Assembly (NCBI GenBank): GCA_009774235.1
Contig: VSNJ01000019.1
Location: 1-20,094, forward strand
Length of the DNA stretch: 20,094 nt
Reading direction: 5' to 3'
DNA from: Lachnospiraceae bacterium
Lineage (GTDB): Bacteria; Bacillota; Clostridia; Lachnospirales; Lachnospiraceae
Of this stretch, positions 1-7,157 are shown piece by piece (within the stretch, counting starts at the first letter, position 1; every line of letters begins with the position of its first letter). A model generated the notes under the pieces. The model saw only the letters and a program-made list of their open reading frames with translations. It was not told where the DNA came from and did not search any database. The translations under genes and the position numbers were made by a program.

Positions 1-10
1 ATTTTTTTAA

Positions 11-124
11 TTGTCAGTTAAATTATACCATAGAACCTTGCTTATGGATTTTTATTTTGTCGAACTCACGTTAAATAGCGAAATGCAGATATTTATAGAT
101 GCTGAAAATAATCTGGATATTTGA
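11..124 (+). pseudogene. 3' remnant of a DUF6061-like small gene
   Basis: An open frame without a proper start runs to a TGA at 122-124 and ends ...NSEMQIFIDAENNLDI. The DNA from about 65 to 212 closely resembles 1797-1945, which is the 3' part of the small gene at 1589. It therefore looks like the tail of a second copy of that gene. An in-frame TAA at 8-10 and the absence of the conserved N-terminal part (MNLIYARYNM...) suggest decay, although the window edge limits what can be seen. The family name is from memory; the duplication is seen directly. Confidence 0.45.
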
Positions 125-130
125 CAAAAC

Positions 131-177
131 AAAAAATGCTTAGAAATCTTTTATAACATGATTTATAAGCATTTTTT
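131..177. terminator. Rho-independent terminator, usable on both strands
   Basis: A perfect 12-bp stem AAAAAATGCTTA (131-142) / TAAGCATTTTTT (166-177). The T-run on the plus strand can end the DUF6061-like remnant, and the mirrored T-run on the minus strand can end the reading frame at 247-1293. A diverged copy lies at 1852-1894. Confidence 0.75.
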
Positions 178-246
178 CTTTATTGGTTATGCACTTTCAA
201 AATATCTAAACAATAGTACAAAATCAAAAAAAAACAGGAAGTTGTA

Positions 247-1020
247 TCAGATTATCACAATTTTGAAACTACAAGCAATATTCTCTATTCTGCTTATTGG
301 AGCAAATAATAAATGACTGTCATCAAGTAATGAAGGGAAATATCCTTCTTCTGCTTCATAAACATCAACAGTATTATTTCCTAACACTAACATAACATTT
401 TTTGCAAAATGTTGAACATCACCCGAAACCACACAGTGAACAGCTTTTACTCCGCCCATGATTTGCGTTTTTTCAATTAAATTAATATTAGTTTCAACTT
501 GATATATTATTTTTCGTGACAATAAAATTCCTTCAAAACTGTAAACAAGATAGTCCACATGATTTTCATGGAAAGTAATAAATTCCATTTTTGTATCTGA
601 ATATGACAGTAAAAAGACACTGTTCATATCTGCAATTGCTTCACTTTTCCAATCAGAAAGAATATTACCGTTCTCGTCGATTTCCGAAACATGTATCGTA
701 CAAAGAGAGTTGCTCCATTTTCCGCAAGTAACAAAACATTTATCTCTGGTAACTGTCGGATATCCATTCCATATATTTTCAAGAATATACTGTTTTCTTG
801 TTTTATATAATCCGTTTTTTTCAAACTGATAAACAAACAATTTATCATATTTTTTATGGTTGAATAAATCAATTTGATAGGAGCAACATTGATTATTTAG
901 GCAGAATATCGCATCCATTCCAAGGTCTTTGCGTACTATCTCTTTAGTAATGCGAAAACGATTTTGCAATGGAAGAACAATTTCACCCTCACGCTCTGTG
1001 CTGGTTGAACTAAGGCTCAC
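247..1020 (-). CDS. Hypothetical protein, 3' part of a gene split by an in-frame TGA
   Basis: This open frame encodes 257 residues if translation starts at the GTG at 1018-1020, which directly follows the TGA that ends the frame at 1021-1293, in the same reading frame. No good Shine-Dalgarno sits at the right distance before the GTG, so independent initiation is doubtful. The protein is soluble, without signal peptide or membrane segment. It is rich in aromatic residues and in short strand-turn patterns such as C-T-I-H-V-S-E-I-D-E-N-G-N-I-L, like the blades of a beta-propeller. I do not recognise a family. The most likely reading is one gene of about 348 codons with a nonsense mutation. Alternatives are reinitiation, readthrough of TGA, or a sequencing error. 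The bidirectional hairpin at 131-177 would end the transcript. Confidence 0.5.
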   Translation of the reverse strand: MSLSSTSTEREGEIVLPLQNRFRITKEIVRKDLGMDAIFCLNNQCCSYQIDLFNHKKYDKLFVYQFEKNGLYKTRKQYILENIWNGYPTVTRDKCFVTCGKWSNSLCTIHVSEIDENGNILSDWKSEAIADMNSVFLLSYSDTKMEFITFHENHVDYLVYSFEGILLSRKIIYQVETNINLIEKTQIMGGVKAVHCVVSGDVQHFAKNVMLVLGNNTVDVYEAEEGYFPSLLDDSHLLFAPISRIENIACSFKIVII

Positions 1021-1293
1021 TCAAGCCGTATTATCCTGTGCTGTCAAAAACTGGGGATTTACACCTTTATCTTCAGTAAGTGCATTAAGTAGCTCAAAAT
1101 TATTATCCAAAAATAAATAGTCGATGTGATACCGGCTTTGACCATCGTCACACTTAACAGCAAAAACCCATTCCTCATTCATGCAGTCCCAAAAATGATC
1201 ACAAACACAAATAGGTTTATTGGCAAGGACTGTAATAGCCCCGTTTTCTTTTTTTACCTGATAATGAGTTAAAGAGGTTTGCAATTCATTCAT
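1021..1293 (-). CDS. Hypothetical protein, 5' part of a gene split by an in-frame TGA
   Basis: Ninety codons starting at the ATG at 1291-1293, chosen because GGAGG lies eight bases upstream. The longer frame to 1311 would use a TTG inside that ribosome site. It encodes MNELQTSLTHYQVKK..., followed by aromatic-rich strand-like sequence (VCDHFWDCMNEEWVFAVKCD), and ends in TGA at 1021-1023. The same frame continues without interruption for 257 codons to 247. The style of sequence (alternating hydrophobic strands, W/F/Y/C-rich, repeated D-N and D-G turns) is shared on both sides of the stop, supporting one original protein. No known family recognised; no signal peptide or membrane helix. The strong ribosome site suggests at least the 90-residue piece is translated. 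Confidence 0.55.
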   Translation of the reverse strand: MNELQTSLTHYQVKKENGAITVLANKPICVCDHFWDCMNEEWVFAVKCDDGQSRYHIDYLFLDNNFELLNALTEDKGVNPQFLTAQDNTA

Positions 1294-1336
1294 TATATTT
1301 ACCTCCGACAATAATAAATTCCGATTGGATTTTCAC

Positions 1337-1437
1337 AAAATCTAAGGGATTTAATAACTCTTATATTTTGTTTTCATGAACTGCTCTAACTACTGAAAAC
1401 ATTAAATTTGTGCAAGGTGAGCATTCCCTTAGATTTT
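1337..1437. repeat. 13-bp inverted repeat in the 1294-1588 intergenic region
   Basis: AAAATCTAAGGGA (1337-1349) and TCCCTTAGATTTT (1425-1437) are exact reverse complements. Further TTCCCTTA and TAAGGGAAA copies follow up to about 1500, so the whole divergent intergenic region between the minus-strand frame (start 1293) and the plus-strand small gene (start 1589) is studded with this motif. It may be a regulator site, or the scar of a mobile element end. Nothing else was found in this 295-bp gap. Confidence 0.5.
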
Positions 1438-1588
1438 CCCTTATGTTATTTTCTCCCTCTTGCTGTTATGAACCCTAATGAGGGAAACTTTAAGGGAAAG
1501 AAAAACCTATAACACATTATAACACAAAACAATTAAGGCGTGGGAACTGATTTGATATGCTTGTAAAAATTATGAAAGGACAAAGAAA

Positions 1589-1834
1589 ATGAATCTAATA
1601 TACGCAAGGTACAATATGTACCACAACAGTATTGACATTACTACATTTGACGGTTACATTCTACGGATTGACTGTAACAAAGCAGAGAAAGGATTAAAAA
1701 ACACAGCATGGACAGACCATGTACTAAATGCACTGGCAATAGATAATCTGCTTGAAACATGCAACCCATCGGACACCGATGGGTTTGTTTTATCTCAACA
1801 ACGAAATACAGATATTTATAGATGCAGAGGATAA
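1589..1834 (+). CDS. Small DUF6061-like protein with an altered C-terminus
   Basis: An 81-residue frame starting with MNLIYARYNM, preceded by AAAGGA eight bases before the ATG. The first 60 residues (I-T-T-F-D-G-Y, then W-T-D-H-V-L-N-A-L-A-I-D-N-L-L-E) fit the small DUF6061 family of gut Firmicutes as I remember it; no function is known to me. After residue 57 the frame runs into a perfect GC-rich hairpin (1763-1785) followed by TTTGTTTT. The downstream DNA, which would encode the family-like ending QIFIDAEDN (compare the remnant at 11-124), is then read out of frame. The ORF therefore appears broken by a small insertion that brought in a terminator, and the last 20 or so residues are probably not native. 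Confidence 0.55.
   Translation: MNLIYARYNMYHNSIDITTFDGYILRIDCNKAEKGLKNTAWTDHVLNALAIDNLLETCNPSDTDGFVLSQQRNTDIYRCRG
1763..1790 (+). terminator. Terminator-like hairpin inside the small ORF
   Basis: A perfect 10-bp stem AACCCATCGG (1763-1772) / CCGATGGGTT (1776-1785), three-base loop ACA, followed by TGTTTT. It has the shape of a strong intrinsic terminator but lies within the coding frame of 1589-1834. Confidence 0.6.
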
Positions 1835-1851
1835 TCAGGAAAGTTTGACAT

Positions 1852-1894
1852 AAAAATGCTTAAAATCTTTTACAAAATGCTTTTAAGCATTTTT
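1852..1894. terminator. Rho-independent terminator, usable on both strands
   Basis: A perfect 14-bp stem AAAAATGCTTAAAA (1852-1865) / TTTTAAGCATTTTT (1881-1894), in a sequence homologous to the terminator at 131-177. It ends the small gene on the plus strand and can also end the hybrid kinase transcript (stop at 1958) on the minus strand. Confidence 0.75.
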
Positions 1895-1957
1895 CATTTT
1901 GCTTTTTAATCTCTTTCAAAATGCCAAAAGAAATATATATCCAAAAGAGCTTATTAT

Positions 1958-3211
1958 TTATACAGAATAAAATTTCTCCAAAGTCGAGAGCATTTTCTCT
2001 TGACTGACAGGTTTTGTCAGATGTGCATTCATTCCTGCATCAGTTGTCCTTCTTATATCTTCACTATATGCGTCTGCTGTCATAGCTATTATTGGGACTG
2101 TTACAGCGTCAGTCCTTGGCAATGTCCGGATTGATTTTGTAGCGGTCAGACCATCCATCACAGGCATTCTCACATCCATTAACACAGCATTAAAAGTATT
2201 CTCAGGCGAATTATTAAAAATATTAACAGCAATCTGTCCATTTTCTGCCGTCATTACTTCAATCCCTTCATCTTCCAGCATAAATTTTGCAATTTCCATA
2301 TTCAGTGGGGTATCTTCAACTAACAGGACTTTCATGCCGTCCAGATGGGCGTTCCGTTCCTGTATGCTTTCCATTTTATTCTCTTTCTCTGCAATGCCAG
2401 ACATTATCCCTGTATCAAATGTTACCTCCACAGTAAATTTACTGCCAACTCCCGGCTTGCTTGCTACCTTGATAATCCCCCCCATCAAATCAACCAGTTT
2501 TTTTGTAATAGCCATTCCCAATCCGGTTCCCTTATACCCATTGCAATTTCCGCTATTTTCCTGTGTAAAGGAATCCCAAATTTTTTCCAAAAAATCCGGT
2601 TTCATACCAATTCCGGTATCCTCAATCTCAAAATGGTATGTCGCCTTTCCGTCTCCAGCAGAAACCTCCTTTACCTGAAAAAAGATTTTCCCTCCATCCG
2701 GGGTAAACTTAATGGCATTTGATAAAATATTGATAAGTACCTGACGCAGATGTAATTCATCGCCAATTAGCAGAGGATGATGGAATATACCAAACTCCCT
2801 GACAAAATCCACCTTTCTCTGTGCCAGCAGACTTTCTGCAATTAGTGCACAACCGTTAATCACCTCACGTATATCCATCCGTTCATGGTTCATAACCATT
2901 CTGCCGCTTTCAATCCGGCTCATATCCAAAATATCGTTAATCAGGGATAGCAGATGTTTGGAAGAACTGTCAATTTTCCCTAGACAATCAAGAACCCTAT
3001 CTTTATCATCAAAATGTTTCATGGCAATACCTGTCATTCCAATAATGCCATTCAGGGGTGTCCGTATATCATGGGACATATGGGATAAAAAAGCACTTTT
3101 TTCCCTGCTGTTGTTCTCTGCCCACAAAACGCTCTCTTGTAATGACAGATTTTCTGTTTCCAAAACCGCAATTTTCTTTTTTAACTTTTTCACTGTTTTC
3201 TTCTTTTTCAT
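1958..3211 (-). CDS. Hybrid histidine kinase/response regulator without a sensor domain
   Basis: A 417-residue cytoplasmic signalling protein. The order is a short lysine-rich coiled coil (1-35), HisKA with H-box S-H-M-S-H-D-I-R-T-P-L-N-G (phosphoacceptor His47), HATPase with N-box LRQVLINILSNAIKF (155-169), DTGIGM (198-203) and GTGLGMAI (228-235), then a receiver domain (292-417) with E299/D300, phosphoacceptor Asp346 in LMDVRMPVMDG, T378 and K400. All catalytic motifs are intact. The start was placed at the ATG at 3209-3211 because GGAGGAG lies just upstream; the frame extends 12 codons to a TTG. There is no membrane helix, PAS or other sensor domain, so the signal must come from a partner, or the 5' part has been lost. 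It follows phoR on the same strand but beyond a terminator, so it is probably separately transcribed. The target is unknown; there is no DNA-binding output domain. Confidence 0.88.
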   Translation of the reverse strand: MKKKKTVKKLKKKIAVLETENLSLQESVLWAENNSREKSAFLSHMSHDIRTPLNGIIGMTGIAMKHFDDKDRVLDCLGKIDSSSKHLLSLINDILDMSRIESGRMVMNHERMDIREVINGCALIAESLLAQRKVDFVREFGIFHHPLLIGDELHLRQVLINILSNAIKFTPDGGKIFFQVKEVSAGDGKATYHFEIEDTGIGMKPDFLEKIWDSFTQENSGNCNGYKGTGLGMAITKKLVDLMGGIIKVASKPGVGSKFTVEVTFDTGIMSGIAEKENKMESIQERNAHLDGMKVLLVEDTPLNMEIAKFMLEDEGIEVMTAENGQIAVNIFNNSPENTFNAVLMDVRMPVMDGLTATKSIRTLPRTDAVTVPIIAMTADAYSEDIRRTTDAGMNAHLTKPVSQEKMLSTLEKFYSV

Positions 3212-3312
3212 AGCTCCTCCATTCCAGTAATTATCTTGTTTACACAAGTTATTTTATACGATTTCCATCTGATAAACCATAAAGGGCAGATAACAAGTAT
3301 GTTAAAACTGCG

Positions 3313-3363
3313 TTAAAAATATGCCGGGCATAGCCCTTATACGGGCTGTTTTCCGGCATATAT
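3313..3363 (-). terminator. Terminator of the pst-pho operon
   Basis: A two-tier hairpin: outer arms TATGCCGG / CCGGCATA and an inner stem AGCCC-TTATAC-GGGCT. Read on the minus strand it is followed by ATTTTTAAC. It lies just after the phoR stop codon and before the hybrid kinase start. Confidence 0.75.
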
Positions 3364-3372
3364 TTATCTTTA

Positions 3373-5046
3373 TTATTTTTTAGAAAATGCAATCGTTACC
3401 ACCGTTCCCACATCCACAGTACTTTCCAGACTGAGCTTTGCATGGTGGTACAGAGCACCATGCTTTACTATGGCAAGACCAAGACCTGTTCCACCTACCT
3501 TTTTGGAATGGCTTTTATCCACCCGGTAAAAGCGTTCAAACACCCTGTCTTGATGTGATATAGGAATCCCGATTCCCGTATCACGCACAATCACATTCAC
3601 GCCATCTCCCGTCTGGTTTACCAAAACATCCACCGTACCATTTTCCTTGTTATATTTAATCGCATTGTCACAAAGGTTATAGAGCATTTCCTCCAAAATT
3701 TTATGCACGCCTATAATCTCTGCCCTGCCGCCAATCAAATGAAAGGTAATATTCTTCTTATCGGCTTCTTTTTCCAACCGTCCGATTACTTCCTTTGACA
3801 ATTCATATAAATCCACCGTTTCCTTTTCATAAGGAATACTCTGCCCGTCAAGTTCAGAAATCTTAATAATATCATTGACTAACGTAATCAGCCGCTGTGC
3901 CTCATCATAAATGGATTTTGAAAAGTCAGTCACATCATTTTCCAGAACATCGCCTGCTTTCATCAGTTCGGCAAAGCCAGAGATAGACGTCAGCGGAGTT
4001 TTCAGTTCATGGGAAACATTTGCCGTAAACTCCCGGCGCAGCATATCCCTTTTTTCACGTTCCGTAATATCCAGAATAACCACAACGGCCCCAATTACGG
4101 ATTCCTTCTCATAAACCGGATTGGCAATCAGACTGTAACTGCGTTCCTCCCGCACCATCGTATTCTCTGCCTTTATTCCTGACAATACATCGGATATAAC
4201 GCCTCTGAACTCTTTTGCCCGGCAGAACAGCAGGACACTCCTGTCTGCCGGAGGGGTAATCTCAAGCAGGTTTAATGCGGCAGAATTATAGGTCAGGAGA
4301 TTGGCGTCTACATCAATAACCAGAAAGCCCTCACTCATATTTTCTGTAATAAGGTTAAATTCTTTCTGTTTTTTGCGGGCGTCCGCAAGCTGTTCCCCTA
4401 TCGTTTCTTTCTGGTCTGCAATTTTCCGTAACAGAGGTGTTAATTCCTCATATGTGTCATTATTTTCCGGTATTTCCAAATCCAGTTTGTTAATTGGTTC
4501 TATAATGGCTTTTGATACCCTTGCGGAAAGCACCAGTGTTAAAATCAATGCGACAAACATAATGAATAAAATCGGCTGAAGCATCCCCATCAGAATGGTT
4601 ACTACCGTATACTGTTCTGTCGAAACCCGCAGTATGCTGCCATCGGAAAGCCGTATGGCATAATTCACTGTTTTTTCCGTCAGGGTTTTGGAGTACCTCG
4701 TACTCATGCCCTTCCCCTCTTTCATTGCCGTTTTAATTTCATCCCTGTCGGCATGATTATCCAGTTCGGACACATCTGCCCTGCTGTCGAACAATACCGT
4801 TCCATTTTCATCAATCCATGTGATACGGTTATTTCCGGCAAGTCTGTTATTCTTGTTATCAAAACTGTCAAAATATCCGGCTCCCTCATTTTCAAGAGCA
4901 TGTGCCAGAAAACCGGCCTCATTGGCAAGCTCTTTCTGTATCTGCTTTTCAAAAAAATGAAACAAAAGCCCCATAATCAATGCAATGGTAGCTGCCAATA
5001 CAAGACAGACGGTAAGCAGTGACGAACGAAAAATTTTTTTATTCAT
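3373..5046 (-). CDS. phoR: Phosphate sensor histidine kinase PhoR
   Basis: A 557-residue membrane kinase. TM1 is at about 9-31, an extracytoplasmic domain at 32-147, TM2 at about 148-174, followed by a short HAMP-like linker and a PAS domain at about 228-330. HisKA has phosphoacceptor His346 in VSHELKTPLTSISGF. The ATPase domain has N-box LYNLCDNAIKYN (455-466), DTGIGIP (489-495), ERFYRVDKSHS (504-514) and GGTGLGLAIVKHG (518-530). This layout is that of Firmicute PhoR, which phosphorylates PhoP when phosphate is low; the PstSCAB-PhoU complex is thought to restrain it. The ATG overlaps the end of phoP by eight bases and has GGAGG eight bases upstream, so the two are translationally coupled. 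It is the last gene of the operon before the hairpin at 3313-3363. The assignment as PhoR rather than another PAS kinase rests on the pst-phoU-phoP context. Confidence 0.92.
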   Translation of the reverse strand: MNKKIFRSSLLTVCLVLAATIALIMGLLFHFFEKQIQKELANEAGFLAHALENEGAGYFDSFDNKNNRLAGNNRITWIDENGTVLFDSRADVSELDNHADRDEIKTAMKEGKGMSTRYSKTLTEKTVNYAIRLSDGSILRVSTEQYTVVTILMGMLQPILFIMFVALILTLVLSARVSKAIIEPINKLDLEIPENNDTYEELTPLLRKIADQKETIGEQLADARKKQKEFNLITENMSEGFLVIDVDANLLTYNSAALNLLEITPPADRSVLLFCRAKEFRGVISDVLSGIKAENTMVREERSYSLIANPVYEKESVIGAVVVILDITEREKRDMLRREFTANVSHELKTPLTSISGFAELMKAGDVLENDVTDFSKSIYDEAQRLITLVNDIIKISELDGQSIPYEKETVDLYELSKEVIGRLEKEADKKNITFHLIGGRAEIIGVHKILEEMLYNLCDNAIKYNKENGTVDVLVNQTGDGVNVIVRDTGIGIPISHQDRVFERFYRVDKSHSKKVGGTGLGLAIVKHGALYHHAKLSLESTVDVGTVVTIAFSKK

Positions 5047-5716
5047 TCCAATCGCCTCCTAATTTATAACCGATTCCTTTTATAGTCTGAATGAGTTTTC
5101 CCGCATCCCCCAGTTTTACCCGCAGTTTCCGGATATGCACATCCAGCGTCCGGGATTCTGTATAATATTCCCCCCAGACACTGGTTAAAAGCCTGTCACG
5201 TTCCACTACATTGCCCTCTGCCTCCAGCAGAACCATCAACAGCAGATATTCCTTATAGGAAAGCGATACCGCTTCCCCTGATACCGTAATAATATGTTTT
5301 GCAGGATTAACATACAGCCCGCCAATCGTATATGTTCTGTCATCCTGCGTTTTTTGGGAACGCCTCAGTACCGCCCGGATCCTTGAAATCAGTTCCATCG
5401 TTCCAAAAGGCTTTGCCACGTAATCATCCGCTCCCATATCAAGGCCTGTGACCTTATCAAATTCACTGCCCTTTGCGGTAAGCATAATCACAGGGATATG
5501 CGCAGTCGCTGCATTACCTTTCAGTTTATTCAGAATCGACAACCCGTCTTCTTCCGGCAGCATAATATCCAGCAAAACCAATTCCGGCAGTTCCGTATTT
5601 AGTCCCTGCCAAAATTCCTTTGGAGAAGAATGCCCCTGTACTTCAAATCCCTCTTTTGACAGCGCATAGCATACCAGCTTTCTTATATTATCATCATCTT
5701 CCAGCAGATAAATCAT
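5039..5716 (-). CDS. phoP: Phosphate response regulator PhoP/PhoB (OmpR family)
   Basis: A 225-residue regulator. The receiver domain (1-120) has the acidic pocket E6/D7/D8, phosphoacceptor Asp50 (LVLLDIMLPEEDG), T80 and K102. A winged-helix OmpR/PhoB DNA-binding domain (127-221) has SYKEYLLLMVLL, the turn VWGEYY and TLDVHIRKLRVKL, ending TIKGIGYKLG. The start is the ATG at 5714-5716, just after the phoU stop. A longer in-frame extension to 5848 would overlap phoU by 130 bases and carries no receiver sequence. AAGGAGG lies inside the end of phoU, 11 bases before the ATG. When phosphorylated by PhoR it should bind TTAACA-type direct repeats such as those at 9915-9954, which makes the operon self-regulating. 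It is called phoP in Bacillus usage; phoB is equally defensible. Confidence 0.92.
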   Translation of the reverse strand: MIYLLEDDDNIRKLVCYALSKEGFEVQGHSSPKEFWQGLNTELPELVLLDIMLPEEDGLSILNKLKGNAATAHIPVIMLTAKGSEFDKVTGLDMGADDYVAKPFGTMELISRIRAVLRRSQKTQDDRTYTIGGLYVNPAKHIITVSGEAVSLSYKEYLLLMVLLEAEGNVVERDRLLTSVWGEYYTESRTLDVHIRKLRVKLGDAGKLIQTIKGIGYKLGGDWNE

Positions 5717-5717
5717 G

Positions 5718-6401
5718 TTAACCGATTCCTCCTTTGGTGGAGCTTTCCTTATTTTCAGGTCTTTTCCGATGCTCTCCGGTAATGGAATAAATAACCCATT
5801 CCGCAATATTTTCTGCATGGTCGCCAATCCGCTCAAAATATTTTGCAATCATCAGCAAATCCATAAGAGCCTCCGCATCGTCGTGTCTCTCCGTTATTGA
5901 TTTTATCAACTCCCGCTTTACCTTGTCAAATAAATCATCCACGATATTATCATGTTCAATTACCAGCCAGGCAATATCCAGATTCATTTTTACAAAAGAT
6001 TCAATACTTTCTGACACCATTTTGATCGCTGCTTCTGCCATTTCCCGGATATGGGTTTCGCCAAGCGTTCCCTTTTTTGCCACATAAGGTGCAATCTCCA
6101 CAATATCCGATGCCTGATCTCCAATCCGTTCCATATCGGATATCATTTTCAAAGCGGCTGAAACAACTCTCAAATCTTTTGCCACGGGCTGCTGCTGCAA
6201 AATCAGTTTCAGGCAGAGGGTTTCGATATCACGCTCTTTTTTATCAATCTGCGTATCCGCATCCAGACACATATTTTTGCTGTTTTCTTCATTATCCGTA
6301 AGATATTTTACCGCATTGGTAATTGCCTCCTCGCATAAGGCTCCCATGGTAACAAGTTCTGTATTAAGCTGCGATAACTGTCTGTCAAATTTATTCCGCA
6401 T
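5718..6401 (-). CDS. phoU: Phosphate signalling protein PhoU
   Basis: A 227-residue all-helical protein with the two repeated three-helix PhoU domains: residues about 8-105 (MRNKFDRQLSQLNTELVTMG..., LRVVSAALKMISDMERIGDQ) and 112-210 (LLMIAKYFERIGDHAENIAE). The paired E-R-I-G-D motifs that bind metal are present in both halves. Length is normal for the family. It acts at the inner face of the membrane, linking the PstB transporter state to the PhoR kinase and limiting phosphate uptake. Its ATG overlaps the pstB stop by one base (TAATG) and has GGGAGG eight bases upstream, so translation is coupled. The tail after residue 212 is lysine/glycine-rich and not conserved. Confidence 0.95.
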   Translation of the reverse strand: MRNKFDRQLSQLNTELVTMGALCEEAITNAVKYLTDNEENSKNMCLDADTQIDKKERDIETLCLKLILQQQPVAKDLRVVSAALKMISDMERIGDQASDIVEIAPYVAKKGTLGETHIREMAEAAIKMVSESIESFVKMNLDIAWLVIEHDNIVDDLFDKVKRELIKSITERHDDAEALMDLLMIAKYFERIGDHAENIAEWVIYSITGEHRKRPENKESSTKGGIG

Positions 6402-7153
6402 TATCCAAACCTCCCTGTAATATAATCCTCTGTCCTCTGGTCAGACGGTGTGGAGAACATGGTCTGCGTATCATCAAACTCCACCACCTCGCCCAGCAGG
6501 AAGAATGCTGTCTTATCTGCAATCCGCACTGCCTGCTGCATATTGTGGGTTACCATAATAATCGTATATTTTTCCTTCAGTTCCATTGCTAAATCTTCAA
6601 TCTTTGAAGTGGAAATAGGGTCAAGGGCAGACGTCGGTTCATCCATCAGAAGGACTTCCGGCTCTACCGCCAGTGCCCTTGCAATGCAGAGCCTCTGCTG
6701 CTGGCCGCCACTCATGCCCAATGCACTCTTTTTCAAACGGTCTTTGCATTCCTCCCAGATTGCCGCCTGCGTCAGGGAACGCTCCACGATTTCATCCAAC
6801 TTAACCTTTGATTTGATTCCATGTATTCTTGGACCATAGGCAATATTATCATAAATACTCATTGGAAACGGATTCGGTTTTTGAAAGACCATGCCAACAC
6901 GTTTCCGCAAAATGTTTACATCAATCCCCTTGTAAATGTCAATGCCGGAAAGCATAATTTCTCCTTCGATACGGCAGCTTTCCACCAAATCATTCATCCG
7001 GTTCAATGTTTTCAGATAAGTGGATTTTCCACAGCCAGAGGGGCCAATCAGCGCAGTGATTTTCTTTTCCGGGATTTCCATGTTGATACTTTTCAGGGCA
7101 TGGCTCGCACCATACCATAAGTTTAAATTCTTTGTCGTGATAATGTGTTCCAT
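6401..7153 (-). CDS. pstB: Phosphate ABC transporter ATP-binding protein PstB
   Basis: A 250-residue ABC ATPase of standard length. Walker A is GPSGCGKST (37-45), the Q-loop VFQKPNPFPMSIYDNIAYG (89-107) has the N-P-F-P-M-S-I-Y-D-N signature typical of PstB, the ABC signature is LGMSGGQ (145-151), Walker B is VLLMDE (167-172), the D-loop SALD, and the switch histidine H203 (MVTHN). It energises phosphate import through PstA/PstC. The start ATG lies four bases after the pstA stop with GAGG eight bases upstream. The order pstA-pstB-phoU is the common one. Confidence 0.97.
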   Translation of the reverse strand: MEHIITTKNLNLWYGASHALKSINMEIPEKKITALIGPSGCGKSTYLKTLNRMNDLVESCRIEGEIMLSGIDIYKGIDVNILRKRVGMVFQKPNPFPMSIYDNIAYGPRIHGIKSKVKLDEIVERSLTQAAIWEECKDRLKKSALGMSGGQQQRLCIARALAVEPEVLLMDEPTSALDPISTSKIEDLAMELKEKYTIIMVTHNMQQAVRIADKTAFFLLGEVVEFDDTQTMFSTPSDQRTEDYITGRFG

Positions 7154-7157
7154 AACT

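Noticed and set aside
2334..2722. Two overlapping plus-strand frames of 114 and 125 codons inside the hybrid kinase gene
   Set aside because: Antisense shadows of a gene with complete kinase and receiver motifs.
5717..5848. N-terminal extension of PhoP by 44 residues
   Set aside because: It overlaps phoU by about 130 bases, and the receiver domain starts normally at the internal ATG with a ribosome site.
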